Below, piece after piece: positions 28,564 to 38,215 of a stretch of 64,000 nt of DNA. Each line of letters starts with the position of its first letter. Positions within the stretch are counted from its first letter, which is position 1. Origin of the DNA: Nocardioides ungokensis (GTDB lineage Bacteria; Actinomycetota; Actinomycetes; Propionibacteriales; Nocardioidaceae); NCBI RefSeq assembly GCF_013466985.1, contig NZ_CP059164.1:3977001-4041000 (forward strand), in the 5' to 3' direction. The notes below the pieces were generated by a model, which was given only the letters and a program-made list of their open reading frames with translations, was not told where the DNA came from and did not search any database. The position numbers were made by a program, and so were the translations under genes.

Positions 28564-30054
28564 ATGACCTCCTTCCCCCTCACCCGCCGCACCCTCCTCG
28601 GCGGCGCAGCGCTCGGCGGCCTGGCCGTCGGCACCGGCGCGCTCACCGGGCTGGACGCCGCCGACGCCTCGCTGCAGGGCTCCCTGCCCGGGCAGGTCGA
28701 CGTGGTCGTCGTGGGCGGCGGCATCTCCGGACTGGTGGCCGCGCGCAAGGTCGCCCGCGCCGGGCGACGGGTGCTGCTCGTCGAGGCCCGCGACCGCGTC
28801 GGCGGCCGGGTGCTCAACCACCACCTCCGTGAGGGCGCGACCATCGAGTCCGGAGGCGCCTTCATCGGGCCCACGCAGACCCACATCACGGCCCTGGCCG
28901 ACGAGCTCGGAGTGCCGACGTTCAAGGAGTACAACACCGGCAACAGCGTCTACATCTCCTCCACGACCGGCCGGATGGAGTACTCCGGCACGGTGCCGCC
29001 GGACCCCACGATCCTCCCGGACGCCGCCCGCCTGCTCCAGCAGATCGACCAGTACGCCTCGGAGATCCCGGTGGACGCGCCCTGGACGCACCCGAGCGCC
29101 ACCGACTGGGACCAGCAGACGCTGGGCGAGTGGATCCGGCGCAACGCGGTCAACAGCGACGGCGTCGAGAACCTCATCCGCTGCTGGACGCAGCCGGGCT
29201 TCGGCGCCGACCCCAGCGAGCTCTCCTTCCTCTACGTGCTCTGGTACGTCGCGTGCTCGGGCAACGAGAAGAACGTCGGGACCTTCTCCCGCAACTCCGA
29301 CACGACCGGCGGCGCCCAGGAGCGACGCTTCGTCGGCGGGTCGCAGCTGGTGCCCCTGGGGCTGGCGCGGCAGCTCGGCGACGTCGTGGCCCTGGCCGCG
29401 CCCGTGCACCGCATCGAGCAGAAGGACCACCACGCGGTCGTGCACACCGGGCGCGGCACGGTCACCGCGAAGCGCGTCATCGTGGCCGCTCCCCCGCCGC
29501 TCGTCCTCGACATCGACTGGTTCCCGCGGCTGCCCGCGCGCCGGTTCGAGCTGCTGCGACACCTCGACATGGGGCAGCTGATGAAGTGCGACGCCATCTA
29601 CGACAAGCCGTTCTGGCGCGAGGCGGGGCTCAACGGGTTCGGCATCAGCGACTCCGGCGCCGTGCGCGCGGCGTTCGACAACTGTCCCAAGCCGGGCGAT
29701 CCCGGCGTGCTGCTGGCGTTCGTCGGCGGCGGCACCTGGCGCAAGTACGGCGTGCAGACGAAGGCCAAGCGCCGCAAGGCCGTGCTCGAAGGGTTCGCCG
29801 CGATGTTCGGCGACCAGGCCCTGCACCCGATCGACTACGTCGAGCACGACTGGACCCACGAGGTCTGGACCCGCGGCGCCCCGGTCGCCAACTACGCACC
29901 GGGGACGATGCTGCGCTTCGGTCCCGCGATCCGGCGGCCCTTCGGCCGGGTGCACTGGGCCGGCACCGAGACCTCGACGTACTGGACCGGCTACATGGAC
30001 GGCGCCGTGCGCGCCGGCCAGCGGGCGGCGGTCGAGGTGCTGGAGCAGCTGTGA
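28564..30054 (+). CDS. FAD-dependent amine oxidase (monoamine/polyamine oxidase family)
   Basis: A 496-residue flavoprotein. The N-terminus has a twin-arginine-like signal (LTRRTLLGGAALGGLAVG), so export is possible. The FAD dinucleotide fold is VDVVVVGGGISGLVAARKVA, followed by LLVEARDRVGGRVLN; the C-terminal FAD motif is VHWAGTETSTYWTGYMDG. The family oxidises primary or polyamines to aldehydes with H2O2. GGAG lies 7 nt before the ATG. It overlaps the next secreted protein by four bases (GTGA), so they share an operon. Confidence 0.9.
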   Translation: MTSFPLTRRTLLGGAALGGLAVGTGALTGLDAADASLQGSLPGQVDVVVVGGGISGLVAARKVARAGRRVLLVEARDRVGGRVLNHHLREGATIESGGAFIGPTQTHITALADELGVPTFKEYNTGNSVYISSTTGRMEYSGTVPPDPTILPDAARLLQQIDQYASEIPVDAPWTHPSATDWDQQTLGEWIRRNAVNSDGVENLIRCWTQPGFGADPSELSFLYVLWYVACSGNEKNVGTFSRNSDTTGGAQERRFVGGSQLVPLGLARQLGDVVALAAPVHRIEQKDHHAVVHTGRGTVTAKRVIVAAPPPLVLDIDWFPRLPARRFELLRHLDMGQLMKCDAIYDKPFWREAGLNGFGISDSGAVRAAFDNCPKPGDPGVLLAFVGGGTWRKYGVQTKAKRRKAVLEGFAAMFGDQALHPIDYVEHDWTHEVWTRGAPVANYAPGTMLRFGPAIRRPFGRVHWAGTETSTYWTGYMDGAVRAGQRAAVEVLEQL

Positions 30055-31174
30055 GGCGACTGCTGGTCACCGCACTGTCCCTGGGCCTCTCCCTGGGCCT
30101 TCCCCTCGGCCTCGGGTCGGGTCCCGCGCCGGCGTCCGCAGGGGAGACGCCGGCGCGCGGGAAGTGGGACACCCGGGTCTTCGCCCACGTGCCGGCACCC
30201 GGCTACCCGGCGTACGCCTTCGCGCACCGCAACGGCCGGGTCTACGCCGGCACCTACACGAACCCCCAGGGTGACCACCAGCGCTCCCGGGTGCTCGAGT
30301 GGTCCCGGGGCGGCACGCTGCTGCGGTCGTGGACGGTGCCCGGGCAGCACCTCGACGAGGACCACGGCGTCCAGGTCGCGAACGCCGACGCGCACGGCCG
30401 GCTGGTGCTGCTGGAGAAGTCGACGTCGTCGGTCATGACGCTCGACGTGCGGACCGGGCAATTCCGGACGTGGGCGACGCTGCCGGACCTGCCCACGTGC
30501 GCCCCCGGGACCAGCGGGCCGGGGTGCTCGCCGAACGCCGTGGACTACCCGGCGATCCCCAACTACGCGACCTGGGGGCCGGGCGGGGCGCTCTACGTCA
30601 GCGACTACGGACAGGCGGTGATCTGGAAGATCCCGCGCGGGTCGGTCCGGCCGCGGGTGTGGTTCGCCTCGGCGCAGCTGGACGGCTCGGAGTTCGGGAC
30701 CGCGGGGCTGGTCTACCGGCCCGGCCGACGCGACTTCCTGATCACCCAGCAGTCGACCGCCACGGACGGGTCGGTGCCCACCGACGGGAAGCTCTACCGG
30801 CTGCCGCTACGTCGCTCGGGCGCGCCGGGCCGGCTGCGGACGCTGTGGACCTCGAGCCCGGGCGACCTGCCCGACGGCTTCGGCATCGCCCGTTCCGGCC
30901 ACGTGTACGTCGCGGACGCAGGCCTCTCCAACCAGCTGGTCGAGCTCGGGGCGGACGGCCACGAGATCGCCCGCTTCCCCCAGGTGCCCGGCACCGGCGA
31001 GAACGGCTCGGCCATCCCCTTCGACACCCCGTCGTCGGCGACCTTCCTCGGCAGCCGCGTCCTGGTCGCCAACCAGTCCTTCTTCGGCGACACCTCCCCC
31101 ACGCCCTCCTCGACGTCGAGGTGCGCGAGCGGGGCCGGGCGGCGTACCTGCCCCGCAGCGCCTTCTGGCGCTGA
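30051..31174 (+). CDS. Secreted beta-propeller (SMP-30/gluconolactonase-like) protein, C-terminal frameshift
   Basis: About 375 residues. A signal peptide (LLVTALSLGLSLGLPLGLG) is followed by repeated strands typical of a propeller: NGRVYAGTYTNPQGDHQRSR, NYATWGPGGALYVSDYGQAV, LPDGFGIARSGHVYVADAG and NGSAIPFDTPSSATFLGSR. One base is missing near 31098; restored, the end reads LLDVEVRERGRAAYLPRSAF. It is coupled to the amine oxidase, perhaps acting on its product outside the cell, but no substrate can be named. Confidence 0.72.
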
Positions 31175-31201
31175 CCCCTCACCCCGATAGCCTCACCCAC
31201 C

Positions 31202-31891
31202 ATGAGCGCGCTGGCAGGCCTGGTCGACAAGGGACTGATGGCTCCGGACTGGGCCGAGGCGCTGGCGCCGGTGGACGCCCGGGTCGCCGCGATGGGGCAG
31301 TTCCTGCGGGCCGAGCTCGCGGCCGGGCGGCCCTACCTGCCGGACGGCGAGCGGGTCTTCCGCGCGTTCCAGCGGCCGCTCGCCGACGTCCGGGTGCTGG
31401 TCGTGGGCCAGGACCCCTACCCCACCCCGGGCCACCCGATCGGGCTCAGCTTCGCGGTCGACGCGCACGTGCGGCCGATCCCGCGCAGCCTCGCCAACAT
31501 CTACGCCGAGCTGCGCAGCGACGTCGGCATCGAGCCGCCGGAGCACGGCGACCTCACCGCCTGGTCTGACCAGGGGGTGATGCTGCTCAACCGCGCCCTG
31601 ACGGTGCAGCCGGGCCAGCCCGCGTCCCACCGGGGCAAGGGCTGGGAGGAGGTCACCGAGTGCGCCATCCACGCGCTCGCCGGGCGGGGCGGCCCGCTGG
31701 CCGCGATCCTGTGGGGCCGCGACGCGCAGGGCCTCGAGCCGAAGCTCGGTCCGGTGCCCTGCGTGAAGTCGACCCACCCCTCCCCGCTCTCGGCACACCG
31801 CGGCTTCCTCGGCTCGCGCCCCTTCAGCCGGGTCAACCGGCTGCTGGTCGAGCAGGGCGGCCACGAGGTGGACTGGCGACTCCCGACATAG
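31202..31891 (+). CDS. ung: Uracil-DNA glycosylase, family 1
   Basis: A 229-residue base-excision repair enzyme that removes uracil from DNA. The catalytic water-activating motif VLVVGQDPYPTPGHPIGLSF is near residue 65 (Asp), MLLNRALTVQPGQPASHRGKG follows near 125, here split as LLNRALTVQPGQPASH and RGKGW, and the DNA-intercalating loop HPSPLSAHRGFLGSRPF is near 195. TAGCCT lies 8 nt upstream of the ATG. Confidence 0.94.
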   Translation: MSALAGLVDKGLMAPDWAEALAPVDARVAAMGQFLRAELAAGRPYLPDGERVFRAFQRPLADVRVLVVGQDPYPTPGHPIGLSFAVDAHVRPIPRSLANIYAELRSDVGIEPPEHGDLTAWSDQGVMLLNRALTVQPGQPASHRGKGWEEVTECAIHALAGRGGPLAAILWGRDAQGLEPKLGPVPCVKSTHPSPLSAHRGFLGSRPFSRVNRLLVEQGGHEVDWRLPT

Positions 31892-31918
31892 CGGGGTCCG
31901 GGCCGCTACGGTCAGCGC

Positions 31919-32910
31919 GTGAGCACCGTACGCCGCCTCGTGGTCGCGCTGGCCGCGCTCGCGGCGGTCACGGTGTTCGGCACGGTCGGCTACCTGCTGC
32001 TCGGCTTCACCCTGCTGGAGGCGGTCTACCAGACCGTCACCACCGTTGCGACGGTCGGCTTCCGGGAGGTCAGGCCGCTCACCACGGCGGGGATGATCTT
32101 CACCATCGTGCTGATCGTCGTCGGCGTCGGCACGGTGCTCTACAACCTCGGCGTGATCCTGGAGACCGTCACCGAGGGCCAGCTCCGCCAGCACCTGGAA
32201 AGGCGACGCATGGACAGGCGCATCGCAGCCCTGCGCGAGCACGTCATCATCTGTGGCTACGGCCGGGTCGGCCGGGCGGCCACCGACTTCCTGGCATCGG
32301 CCGGGCACCAGGTCGTGGTCGTCGACACCGACCGGAGCCGGCTCGCCGACCTGCCCGAGGGCGTGCTGCACCTGGTCGGAGACGTCACCGAGGACCGGGT
32401 GCTGCGCGAGGCCGGGCTCGACAACGCCCGCGCCGTGGTGGTCGCGCTCGACAACGACGCCGACACCGTCTACGCCACGCTCTCGGCGCGGGCGATCCGG
32501 CCGGACGTCGTGATCGTCGCGCGGGCCCGCACCACGGACTCGAAGGCGAAGCTGCACCTCGCCGGTGCCACCCGTGCGGTCAACCCGCAGCGCATCGGCG
32601 GCCGCCGGCTGGCGGTCTTCGCGCTGCAGCCGCACGTGGCGGAGTTCTTCGACGTGGTCATGCACGACGAGAACATCGACTGGCGTGTCGAGCAGGTCCC
32701 GGTCGGTGCGGACTCCTCCGTCGCCGGGCACTCCCTCGAGGGCTGCGGCTGCGCGAGCGCACCGGCGCCCTGCTGCTCGCCGTACGCCGCGCACCCGACG
32801 GCCAGCTCGAGCCGAACCCGCCCGACGACCTGGTGGTGCCGGCGGGCGCGGTCCTCATCGCCCTCGGCACCCAGGCCGAGCTGGAGGCCCTGGCCGCGCT
32901 GGCCCGGTAG
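31919..32910 (+). CDS. Two-span potassium channel with RCK (TrkA-N) domain, C-terminal frameshift
   Basis: About 331 residues when one missing base near 32745 is restored. TM1 is ALAALAAVTVFGTVGYLLLG, the pore helix and filter are QTVTTVATVGFREVRPL, TM2 is MIFTIVLIVVGVGTVLYNLG, and the RCK domain begins VIICGYGRVGRAATDFLA and continues to the TrkA_C part (PDDLVVPAGAVLIALGT). The filter is TVGFR instead of TVGYG, so ion selectivity is uncertain. Its GTG start follows TACGGT by 6 nt. Confidence 0.82.
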
Positions 32911-32973
32911 GCACATGCTGGACGGGCAGACCTTCGATGGAATAAAGTTTAATCCTCAACCATTGGAGTCAGT

Positions 32974-33745
32974 GTGAACGACCGCATGCCTGCCCTCTAC
33001 ATCGGCCACGGCGCACCGCCGCTCCTCGACGACCCCACGTGGTCGGGCCAGCTCGCCGCCTGGTCCGCCGACCTCCCCGCCCGAAGGCGATCCTGATCGT
33101 CAGCGCCCACTGGGAGTCCGCCCCGGTCAGCCTCACCGCGAGCGGCGCCCCGGGTCTACGACTTCGGCGGCTTCGACGCGAAGTACTACCGGATGACCTA
33201 CGAGACGCCCGACGCCCTCCGCGCTCGCGCAGCGGATCGCCGGCCTGATGCCGGCCTCCGAGCCGGTGCACCAGCACGCCAGCCGGGGCCTCGACCACGG
33301 CGCCTGGGTGCCGCTGAGGATCATGTACCCCGACGCGGACATTCCCGTCCTGCAGATGTCGCTGCCGACCCACGACCCGGTGCGACTGATGAAGCTCGGC
33401 GAGCGGCTCCGGCCGCTGCGCGACGAGGGCGTGCTCATCATCGGCTCCGGCTTCCTCACCCACGGCCTGCCGTTCCTCACCGACTTCCGCCTCGACGCGG
33501 CCGCACCCGGCTGGTCGCGGGACTTCGACGCCTGGGCCGCCGACGCACTCGCCCGGGGCGACGTCGACGAGCTGGCCAACTACCGCGCCAACGCTCCCGG
33601 CATGCCCTACGCCCACCCGACGGTGGAGCACTACACGCCCCTGTTCGTCACGCTGGGCGCCGCCACCAACCCCGACGAGCCCGGCCTCCAGGTCATCGAC
33701 GGGTTCTGGCTCGGCCTGTCGAAGCGGTCCCTGCAGGTCGCCTGA
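32974..33745 (+). pseudogene. DODA-type class III extradiol dioxygenase, frame broken three times
   Basis: About 257 residues after repair, similar to YgiD-like dioxygenases that open catechol or DOPA rings using non-haem Fe(II)/Zn. PALYIGHGAPPLL gives one metal His, AILIVSAHWESAPVSL the second, RGLDHGAWVPLRIMYPDA follows, and EHYTPLFVTLGAA is at the C-terminus. Breaks near 33080 (loss), 33150 and 33225 (gains) are in G/C-rich runs, and all pieces align in order. GGAG lies 5 nt before the GTG start at 32974. Confidence 0.78.
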
Positions 33746-33767
33746 CCAGCGCGCCGGCCGCTGACCT

Positions 33768-34723
33768 CTAGCTCGCGATCTCGTCGAGCTCGGCCAGGTC
33801 CTCGGCTGTCGGCTCCCAGCGCAGTGCGGCCGCGTTCGTGCGCACCTGCTCCGCCGAGGTCACGCCCGCGATGACCGAGCCGACGGTCGGCTGGGCGGCC
33901 AGGCCGGCGATCGCCACGTCGAGGACGGACAGCCCCCGCGCCTCGGCGTACTGCTCCACCGCCTCGATCCGGTCCCAGTCGGCCGTCCTCAGCCACTGCG
34001 CGCGCGTCGGGTCGAGGGCGGCGCGCGAGCCGGCCGGAGCGCCCTGGCCGCGGCGGTACTTGCCGGTCAGCAGGCCGTACTCCAGCGGGAAGTACGGCAG
34101 CAGGCCGAGGCCGAACCTCTCGCAGGCCGGCACCACCTCCGCCTCGACCGAGCGGTCGAGCAGCGAGTAGCGGTTCTGCACGCTGACGAACCGCTCGAGG
34201 CCGGCCGAGCGTGCCGTCCAGTCGGCGTCGGCCACCTGCCAGCCGGCGAAGTTCGAGCAGCCGAGGTAGCGGATCTTGCCCTCGCGCACCAGGTCGGTCA
34301 GCACCGAGAGGGTCTCCTCGATCGGCGTGACGTCGTCTGGGACGTGCAGCTGGTAGAGGTCGATGTGGTCGGTGCGCAGCCGGCGCAGGCTGCCCTCGAC
34401 GGCACGGCGGACGTAGCGACGCGACCCGCGCACGCCGAAGTCCTGGCCGCTGTCGCCGTGCATGTCCATGCCGAACTTGGTGGCCACCACGAAGTCGTCC
34501 CGCTGGCCAGCAGCGCCTCCCCCATGAGGTTCTCGCTGGCGCCCGGTCGCACGCCGTACACGTCGGCGGTGTCGAGCAGCGTGACGCCGGTGTCCCGCGC
34601 CGCGGCCAGGATCCGGCGTACGCCGTCGAGGTCCACCCGGCGGCTGAACGCGTTGCAGCCGATCCCGACCGCGCTCACCATCAGTCCCGAGTCGCCGAGG
34701 GCGCGGTAGGTCATCTCGCTCAT
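33768..34723 (-). pseudogene. Aldo/keto reductase, one-base loss
   Basis: About 318 residues when a base missing near 34498 is restored. The catalytic tetrad region is VTLLDTADVYGVRPGASENL (Asp, Tyr), cut by the frameshift before VATKFGMDMHGDSG (Lys), then IDLYQLHVPDDVTPIEETL (His). NADPH-binding segments LSVLDVAIAGLAAQP and VIAGVTSAEQVRTN are at the C-terminus. It is similar to broad-specificity AKRs. Divergent from the pyridoxal kinase, which itself works on an aldehyde vitamer. Confidence 0.82.
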
Positions 34724-34799
34724 GGCGCCGACCCTACGAGGCCCCCGGATGCGGCTTTCGGGTTTGCCCGCACCGGTGGCGCGGCACGAGGATGCTGCG

Positions 34800-35651
34800 G
34801 TGAAGATCCTGTCCATCCAGTCCTCGGTGGCCTACGGCCACGTCGGCAACTCCGCAGCCGTCTTCCCCCTCCAGCGTCTCGGCCACGAGGTCTGGCCGGT
34901 GCTGACCGTGCACTTCTCCAACCACACGGGCTACGGCGAGTGGCGCGGGCCGCTGCTCGCCCCCGACGACGTGCGCGACGTGATCGCCGGCATCGGGGAC
35001 CGCGGTGTGCTCGGCGAGGCCGACGCGGTGCTCTCGGGCTACCAGGGCGACCCGGCGGTGGGAGCGGTGATCCTGGACGCCGTCGCGATGGTCAAGGAGC
35101 TGAACCCCGACGCGGTCTACTGCTGCGACCCGGTCATGGGGGACGTCGGCCGCGGCATGTTCGTGCGACCGGGCATCCCCGAGTTCATGCGCGACACGGT
35201 GGTGCCACGGGCCGACATCGTCACGCCCAACCACTTCGAGCTCGACTTCCTGGCCGGCCGGACCACGACCACGCTGGCCGAGGTCCTCGACGCGGTCGAC
35301 GCCGTACGGGCGAGCGGGCCGCGCGACGTGCTCGTCACCAGCGTGCTGCACGACGAGGTGCCGGAGGGCTCCCTGGACCTGGTCGCGGTCTCCGACGAGG
35401 GCGCGTGGGCGGTCACCACTCCCCTCCTGCCGATCTCACCCAACGGCTGCGGCGACGTGACCGCTGCCCTCTACCTGGCGCACCTGCGCACGAGCGGCTC
35501 CCCCGAGAAGGCCCTGGCCAGCACGGCCTCGTCGGTCTTCGCGGTGCTCGAGGCGACGGTGGCCGCCGGCACCCGCGAGATCCAGCTGGTGGCGGCCCAG
35601 GACCACCTCGCCGAGCCGCCGATGAACTTCGAGGTGCGGCGCCTGCGCTGA
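34800..35651 (+). CDS. pdxY: Pyridoxal kinase
   Basis: A 283-residue ribokinase-fold enzyme phosphorylating pyridoxal to PLP. KILSIQSSVAYGHVGNSAAV at the N-terminus and VWPVLTVHFSNHTGYGEWRG shape the pyridoxal pocket; YCCDPVMGDVGRGMFV follows, and ISPNGCGDVTAALYLAHL carries the catalytic Asp. The GTG start at 34800 was chosen because KILSIQSS is where the family begins. The neighbouring divergent aldo/keto reductase resembles pyridoxal reductases in position only. Confidence 0.92.
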   Translation: MKILSIQSSVAYGHVGNSAAVFPLQRLGHEVWPVLTVHFSNHTGYGEWRGPLLAPDDVRDVIAGIGDRGVLGEADAVLSGYQGDPAVGAVILDAVAMVKELNPDAVYCCDPVMGDVGRGMFVRPGIPEFMRDTVVPRADIVTPNHFELDFLAGRTTTTLAEVLDAVDAVRASGPRDVLVTSVLHDEVPEGSLDLVAVSDEGAWAVTTPLLPISPNGCGDVTAALYLAHLRTSGSPEKALASTASSVFAVLEATVAAGTREIQLVAAQDHLAEPPMNFEVRRLR

Positions 35652-35734
35652 GCCCGTCTCGGCGGGTGACCGACGCGCCACGCCGGGATGCTCCGACCCG
35701 GGAGCCGCGGGCGCCCGGCCCCTAACGTGGACGC

Positions 35735-36361
35735 GTGAAGAACCTGATCCGCGCCGCTTCCCTGCTCACCGCCCTCGTCCTGGCACTCACCGGCTGCAGC
35801 GGCGACAGCTCGGGCAGCCCTGACGTCTCCGGTGGCTCGGGCCACTCCGAAGGCGCCGTGGCCCACGACGACGCGGACGTCGTCTTCGCCGGCGAGATGG
35901 TCCCCCACCACGAGCAGGCGCTCCGGATGGTGGCGATGACCCGCGGCCGGCACCTGAGCCCGTCGTTCGAGGCGCTGGCCCGGCACATCAAGGCCGCTCA
36001 GACGCGCGAGGTGGAGACGATGCGGGGCTGGCTCGAGGACTGGGGCAGGGACCCCGACGGCATCACCGGTCACATGCACGGCGACGACGAGTCGATGGGC
36101 GGCGACGGCATGATGGGCGGCTCCAATGGCCTCCGGGGGATGATGACCGGCCGCGACCTCCGTCAGCTGGGCGCGGCGTCCGGCCACGCCTTCGAGGACA
36201 TGTGGCTGCGGATGATGATCCGCCACCACCAGGGGGCGATCGCGATGGCGGACGTCGAGGTGGCGCACGGACAGTACCCCGCCGCGATCGACCTCGCCCA
36301 GCACGTGGAGTCGGTCCAGCAGGGCGAGATCGACCTGATGCGCAAGATGCTGGCGCACTGA
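35735..36361 (+). CDS. DUF305 lipoprotein
   Basis: A 208-residue exported lipoprotein: lipobox LALTGCSGD after a 20-residue hydrophobic signal. DUF305 motifs MVPHHEQALRMVAM and MMIRHHQGAIAMADVEV form paired His-rich helices, and a Met/His-rich loop (HMHGDDESMGGDGMMGG) lies between, suggesting copper or other metal binding outside the membrane. The GTG start is 8 nt after TAACGT (leaderless). Confidence 0.88.
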   Translation: MKNLIRAASLLTALVLALTGCSGDSSGSPDVSGGSGHSEGAVAHDDADVVFAGEMVPHHEQALRMVAMTRGRHLSPSFEALARHIKAAQTREVETMRGWLEDWGRDPDGITGHMHGDDESMGGDGMMGGSNGLRGMMTGRDLRQLGAASGHAFEDMWLRMMIRHHQGAIAMADVEVAHGQYPAAIDLAQHVESVQQGEIDLMRKMLAH

Positions 36362-36400
36362 CCCGAGCCACGATCGACCGTCGGGGAGTACGTTGGGGGC

Positions 36401-37216
36401 GTGAAGACCCGTGGCTGGCGCCCGGGGTGGGACGGGCACGTGCTGCTGTTCTACGACGAGGAGTCGCAGCGACGTGCCGGCGTCGCCACCTGGGTCCACC
36501 GCGGCCTGACGCAGGGAGCGAAGATCCTCTGCACCCAGCCCCCCGATGACCCTCCCGACCGGTCGCTGGCCGGGCTGTTCCGCGACGAGCCCGACGTGCT
36601 CGAGGCGATGGAACGCGGCCAGATCCAGGTGATCCCGGCCGACCCGTCGACGTACGACCCCGCCTTCATCGAGACCGTCGTCGACGAGGCGCTGTCCGAG
36701 GGGTACCCGTCGGTGCGGTGGACCGGGGACGCGACCACCGCCTGGGACGTGATCCCGCGCAGTCGTCACGAGCTCGTCGAGCGGGCGACCGACGAGCTGT
36801 GCACGTCTCGCCCCCTGTCGGTGCTGTGCCAGTACTCGGCTGTCGAGTGCGGGGACGCGATCGGGTTCCTGAGCCAGTCGCACGGCGGAGGGTTGCGCGA
36901 GCAGCTGTTCCAGGCCGCGCCGGTGGAGGGTGGTCTCGCCGTGGCCGGCGAGCTGGACGCCTCGAACCAGCAGATCCTGATCTCGCTGCTGACGGCGGCG
37001 ACCGCTGCTGCCGGGAGCGACCCGTTCGTGCTGGACCTGAGGTGCCTGGACTTCCTCGACCTGCCGGGCGCCCGGGCACTGATGTTCGGGACCCTCGACC
37101 ACCGCGGCGGTGGCGGCCAGGTCCGGCTGGAGTCGCCGCAACCACATGTCGCGCAGCTGATCCACCTGCTCGGCATCGACCAGGCAGAAGGAATCCTCGT
37201 GGGAGAGACGCAGTGA
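36401..37216 (+). CDS. MEDS-domain and STAS-domain protein (anti-sigma antagonist-like)
   Basis: A 271-residue protein. An N-terminal MEDS (DcmR-sensor) domain (HVLLFYDEESQRRAGVATWV, AKILCTQPPDDPP, SVLCQYSAVECGDAIGFLSQ) is followed by a STAS domain (EGGLAVAGELDASNQQILIS, FVLDLRCLDFLDLPGARALM). MEDS domains are proposed ligand or light sensors; STAS domains counter anti-sigma kinases. It overlaps the ATPase-bearing partner (GTGA), so the two likely form a switch controlling a sigma-B-type factor. Confidence 0.85.
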   Translation: MKTRGWRPGWDGHVLLFYDEESQRRAGVATWVHRGLTQGAKILCTQPPDDPPDRSLAGLFRDEPDVLEAMERGQIQVIPADPSTYDPAFIETVVDEALSEGYPSVRWTGDATTAWDVIPRSRHELVERATDELCTSRPLSVLCQYSAVECGDAIGFLSQSHGGGLREQLFQAAPVEGGLAVAGELDASNQQILISLLTAATAAAGSDPFVLDLRCLDFLDLPGARALMFGTLDHRGGGGQVRLESPQPHVAQLIHLLGIDQAEGILVGETQ

Positions 37217-38166
37217 GAACCTCCAGTCGGATGCACTCGGCGTACAGGCACGGCCTCCTGGTCCACGACACGGACGAGGAGCTCATCGAGGGCACGCGCG
37301 CCTTCGTCGCCCGCGGGCTGGACTCGGGCGGGGAAGTGCTGGTCCACGGCTCCCGGGACCGGGTGGCCCTGTTGCGCGAGGCGCTCGGCACCGGTCCCCG
37401 GCTCGCGTACGGCTTCGACGACGAGCTCTACCAGGCGCCCATGCGCACCCTGTTCTCCTACCAGCGCACACTCGCCGAGAGGTCCGAGCCCACGAACCTG
37501 TGGGTGACCGGGACGGTCCCGCTCGGCCTCGATGCCACCCAGCAGGCCGCCTGGCTCAGGTACGAGTCCGCTGTGGACGATGCCCTCGGCACCTACCCGT
37601 TCGCGGCGCTGTGCACCTACGACACCCGCCGCCGCCCGGCCTCGGTGATCGCCGGCGCGCTGGCCACCCACCGCACCGTCAACGTCGACCTCACCGACCG
37701 GGACAACCCGCAGTACGTCGAACCCGGAGCGTTCCTCGCCGCCCCGCTGGCGCAGCGGCCCGAGGCGCCGGCCACCCAGGCGTGCGCGGCCACGATCATC
37801 CACGACTTCGAGCACCTCTCGGCCGGTCGTGACCTGGTGAAGGTCGGCGCCTACCGGCACAGTGCCGTGTCGCCGCAGACCATCGAACAGTTCCGTGTCG
37901 CCGTCAACGAGGTGACCTCGAACGGACTCCTCCACGGTCGTGCGCCGGTGCGCGTGAGCCTCTGGACCGATGTCGGGAGCCTGACCTGCCTGGTCGAGGA
38001 CTCCGGCCCCGGGCTCGTCGACCCCATGGCGGGCTACCGGCATCCCGACGGAGCGAGCTCCATGGGGCTGTGGGTCGCGCGTCAGCTGGTGGACGACCTG
38101 GTGATCGGCAGCTCGCCCTCCGGCGGCTGCAGCGTCCTGCTCACCGTGACGGAGCAGCCGCTCTGA
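37213..38166 (+). CDS. MEDS-domain and HATPase protein (anti-sigma kinase, RsbW/RsbA-like)
   Basis: A 317-residue protein. MEDS domain first (HGLLVHDTDEELIEGTRAFV, NLWVTGTVPLGLDATQQAAW, ALCTYDTRR), then a GHKL ATPase without a dimerisation/phosphoacceptor histidine domain: FRVAVNEVTSNGLLHG (N box, near residue 235), LVEDSGPGLVDP (G1) and SSMGLWVARQLVDDLVIG (G2). This is the layout of actinobacterial anti-sigma regulatory kinases, so it probably phosphorylates or binds the STAS partner. The GTG start is set by overlap and GGGAG 6 nt upstream. Confidence 0.88.
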   Translation: MRTSSRMHSAYRHGLLVHDTDEELIEGTRAFVARGLDSGGEVLVHGSRDRVALLREALGTGPRLAYGFDDELYQAPMRTLFSYQRTLAERSEPTNLWVTGTVPLGLDATQQAAWLRYESAVDDALGTYPFAALCTYDTRRRPASVIAGALATHRTVNVDLTDRDNPQYVEPGAFLAAPLAQRPEAPATQACAATIIHDFEHLSAGRDLVKVGAYRHSAVSPQTIEQFRVAVNEVTSNGLLHGRAPVRVSLWTDVGSLTCLVEDSGPGLVDPMAGYRHPDGASSMGLWVARQLVDDLVIGSSPSGGCSVLLTVTEQPL

Positions 38167-38167
38167 G

Positions 38168-38211
38168 TCGTGTGGGTAAGGGTGCGCGATGGTGCACGCT
38201 CGACCACACGA
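38168..38211. terminator. Weak inverted repeat after the MEDS/ATPase gene
   Basis: Eight-bp arms TCGTGTGG (38168-38175) and CCACACGA (38204-38211) enclose a 28-nt loop. It lies between convergent genes, so it may end both transcripts. Confidence 0.45.
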
Positions 38212-38215
38212 GGCG

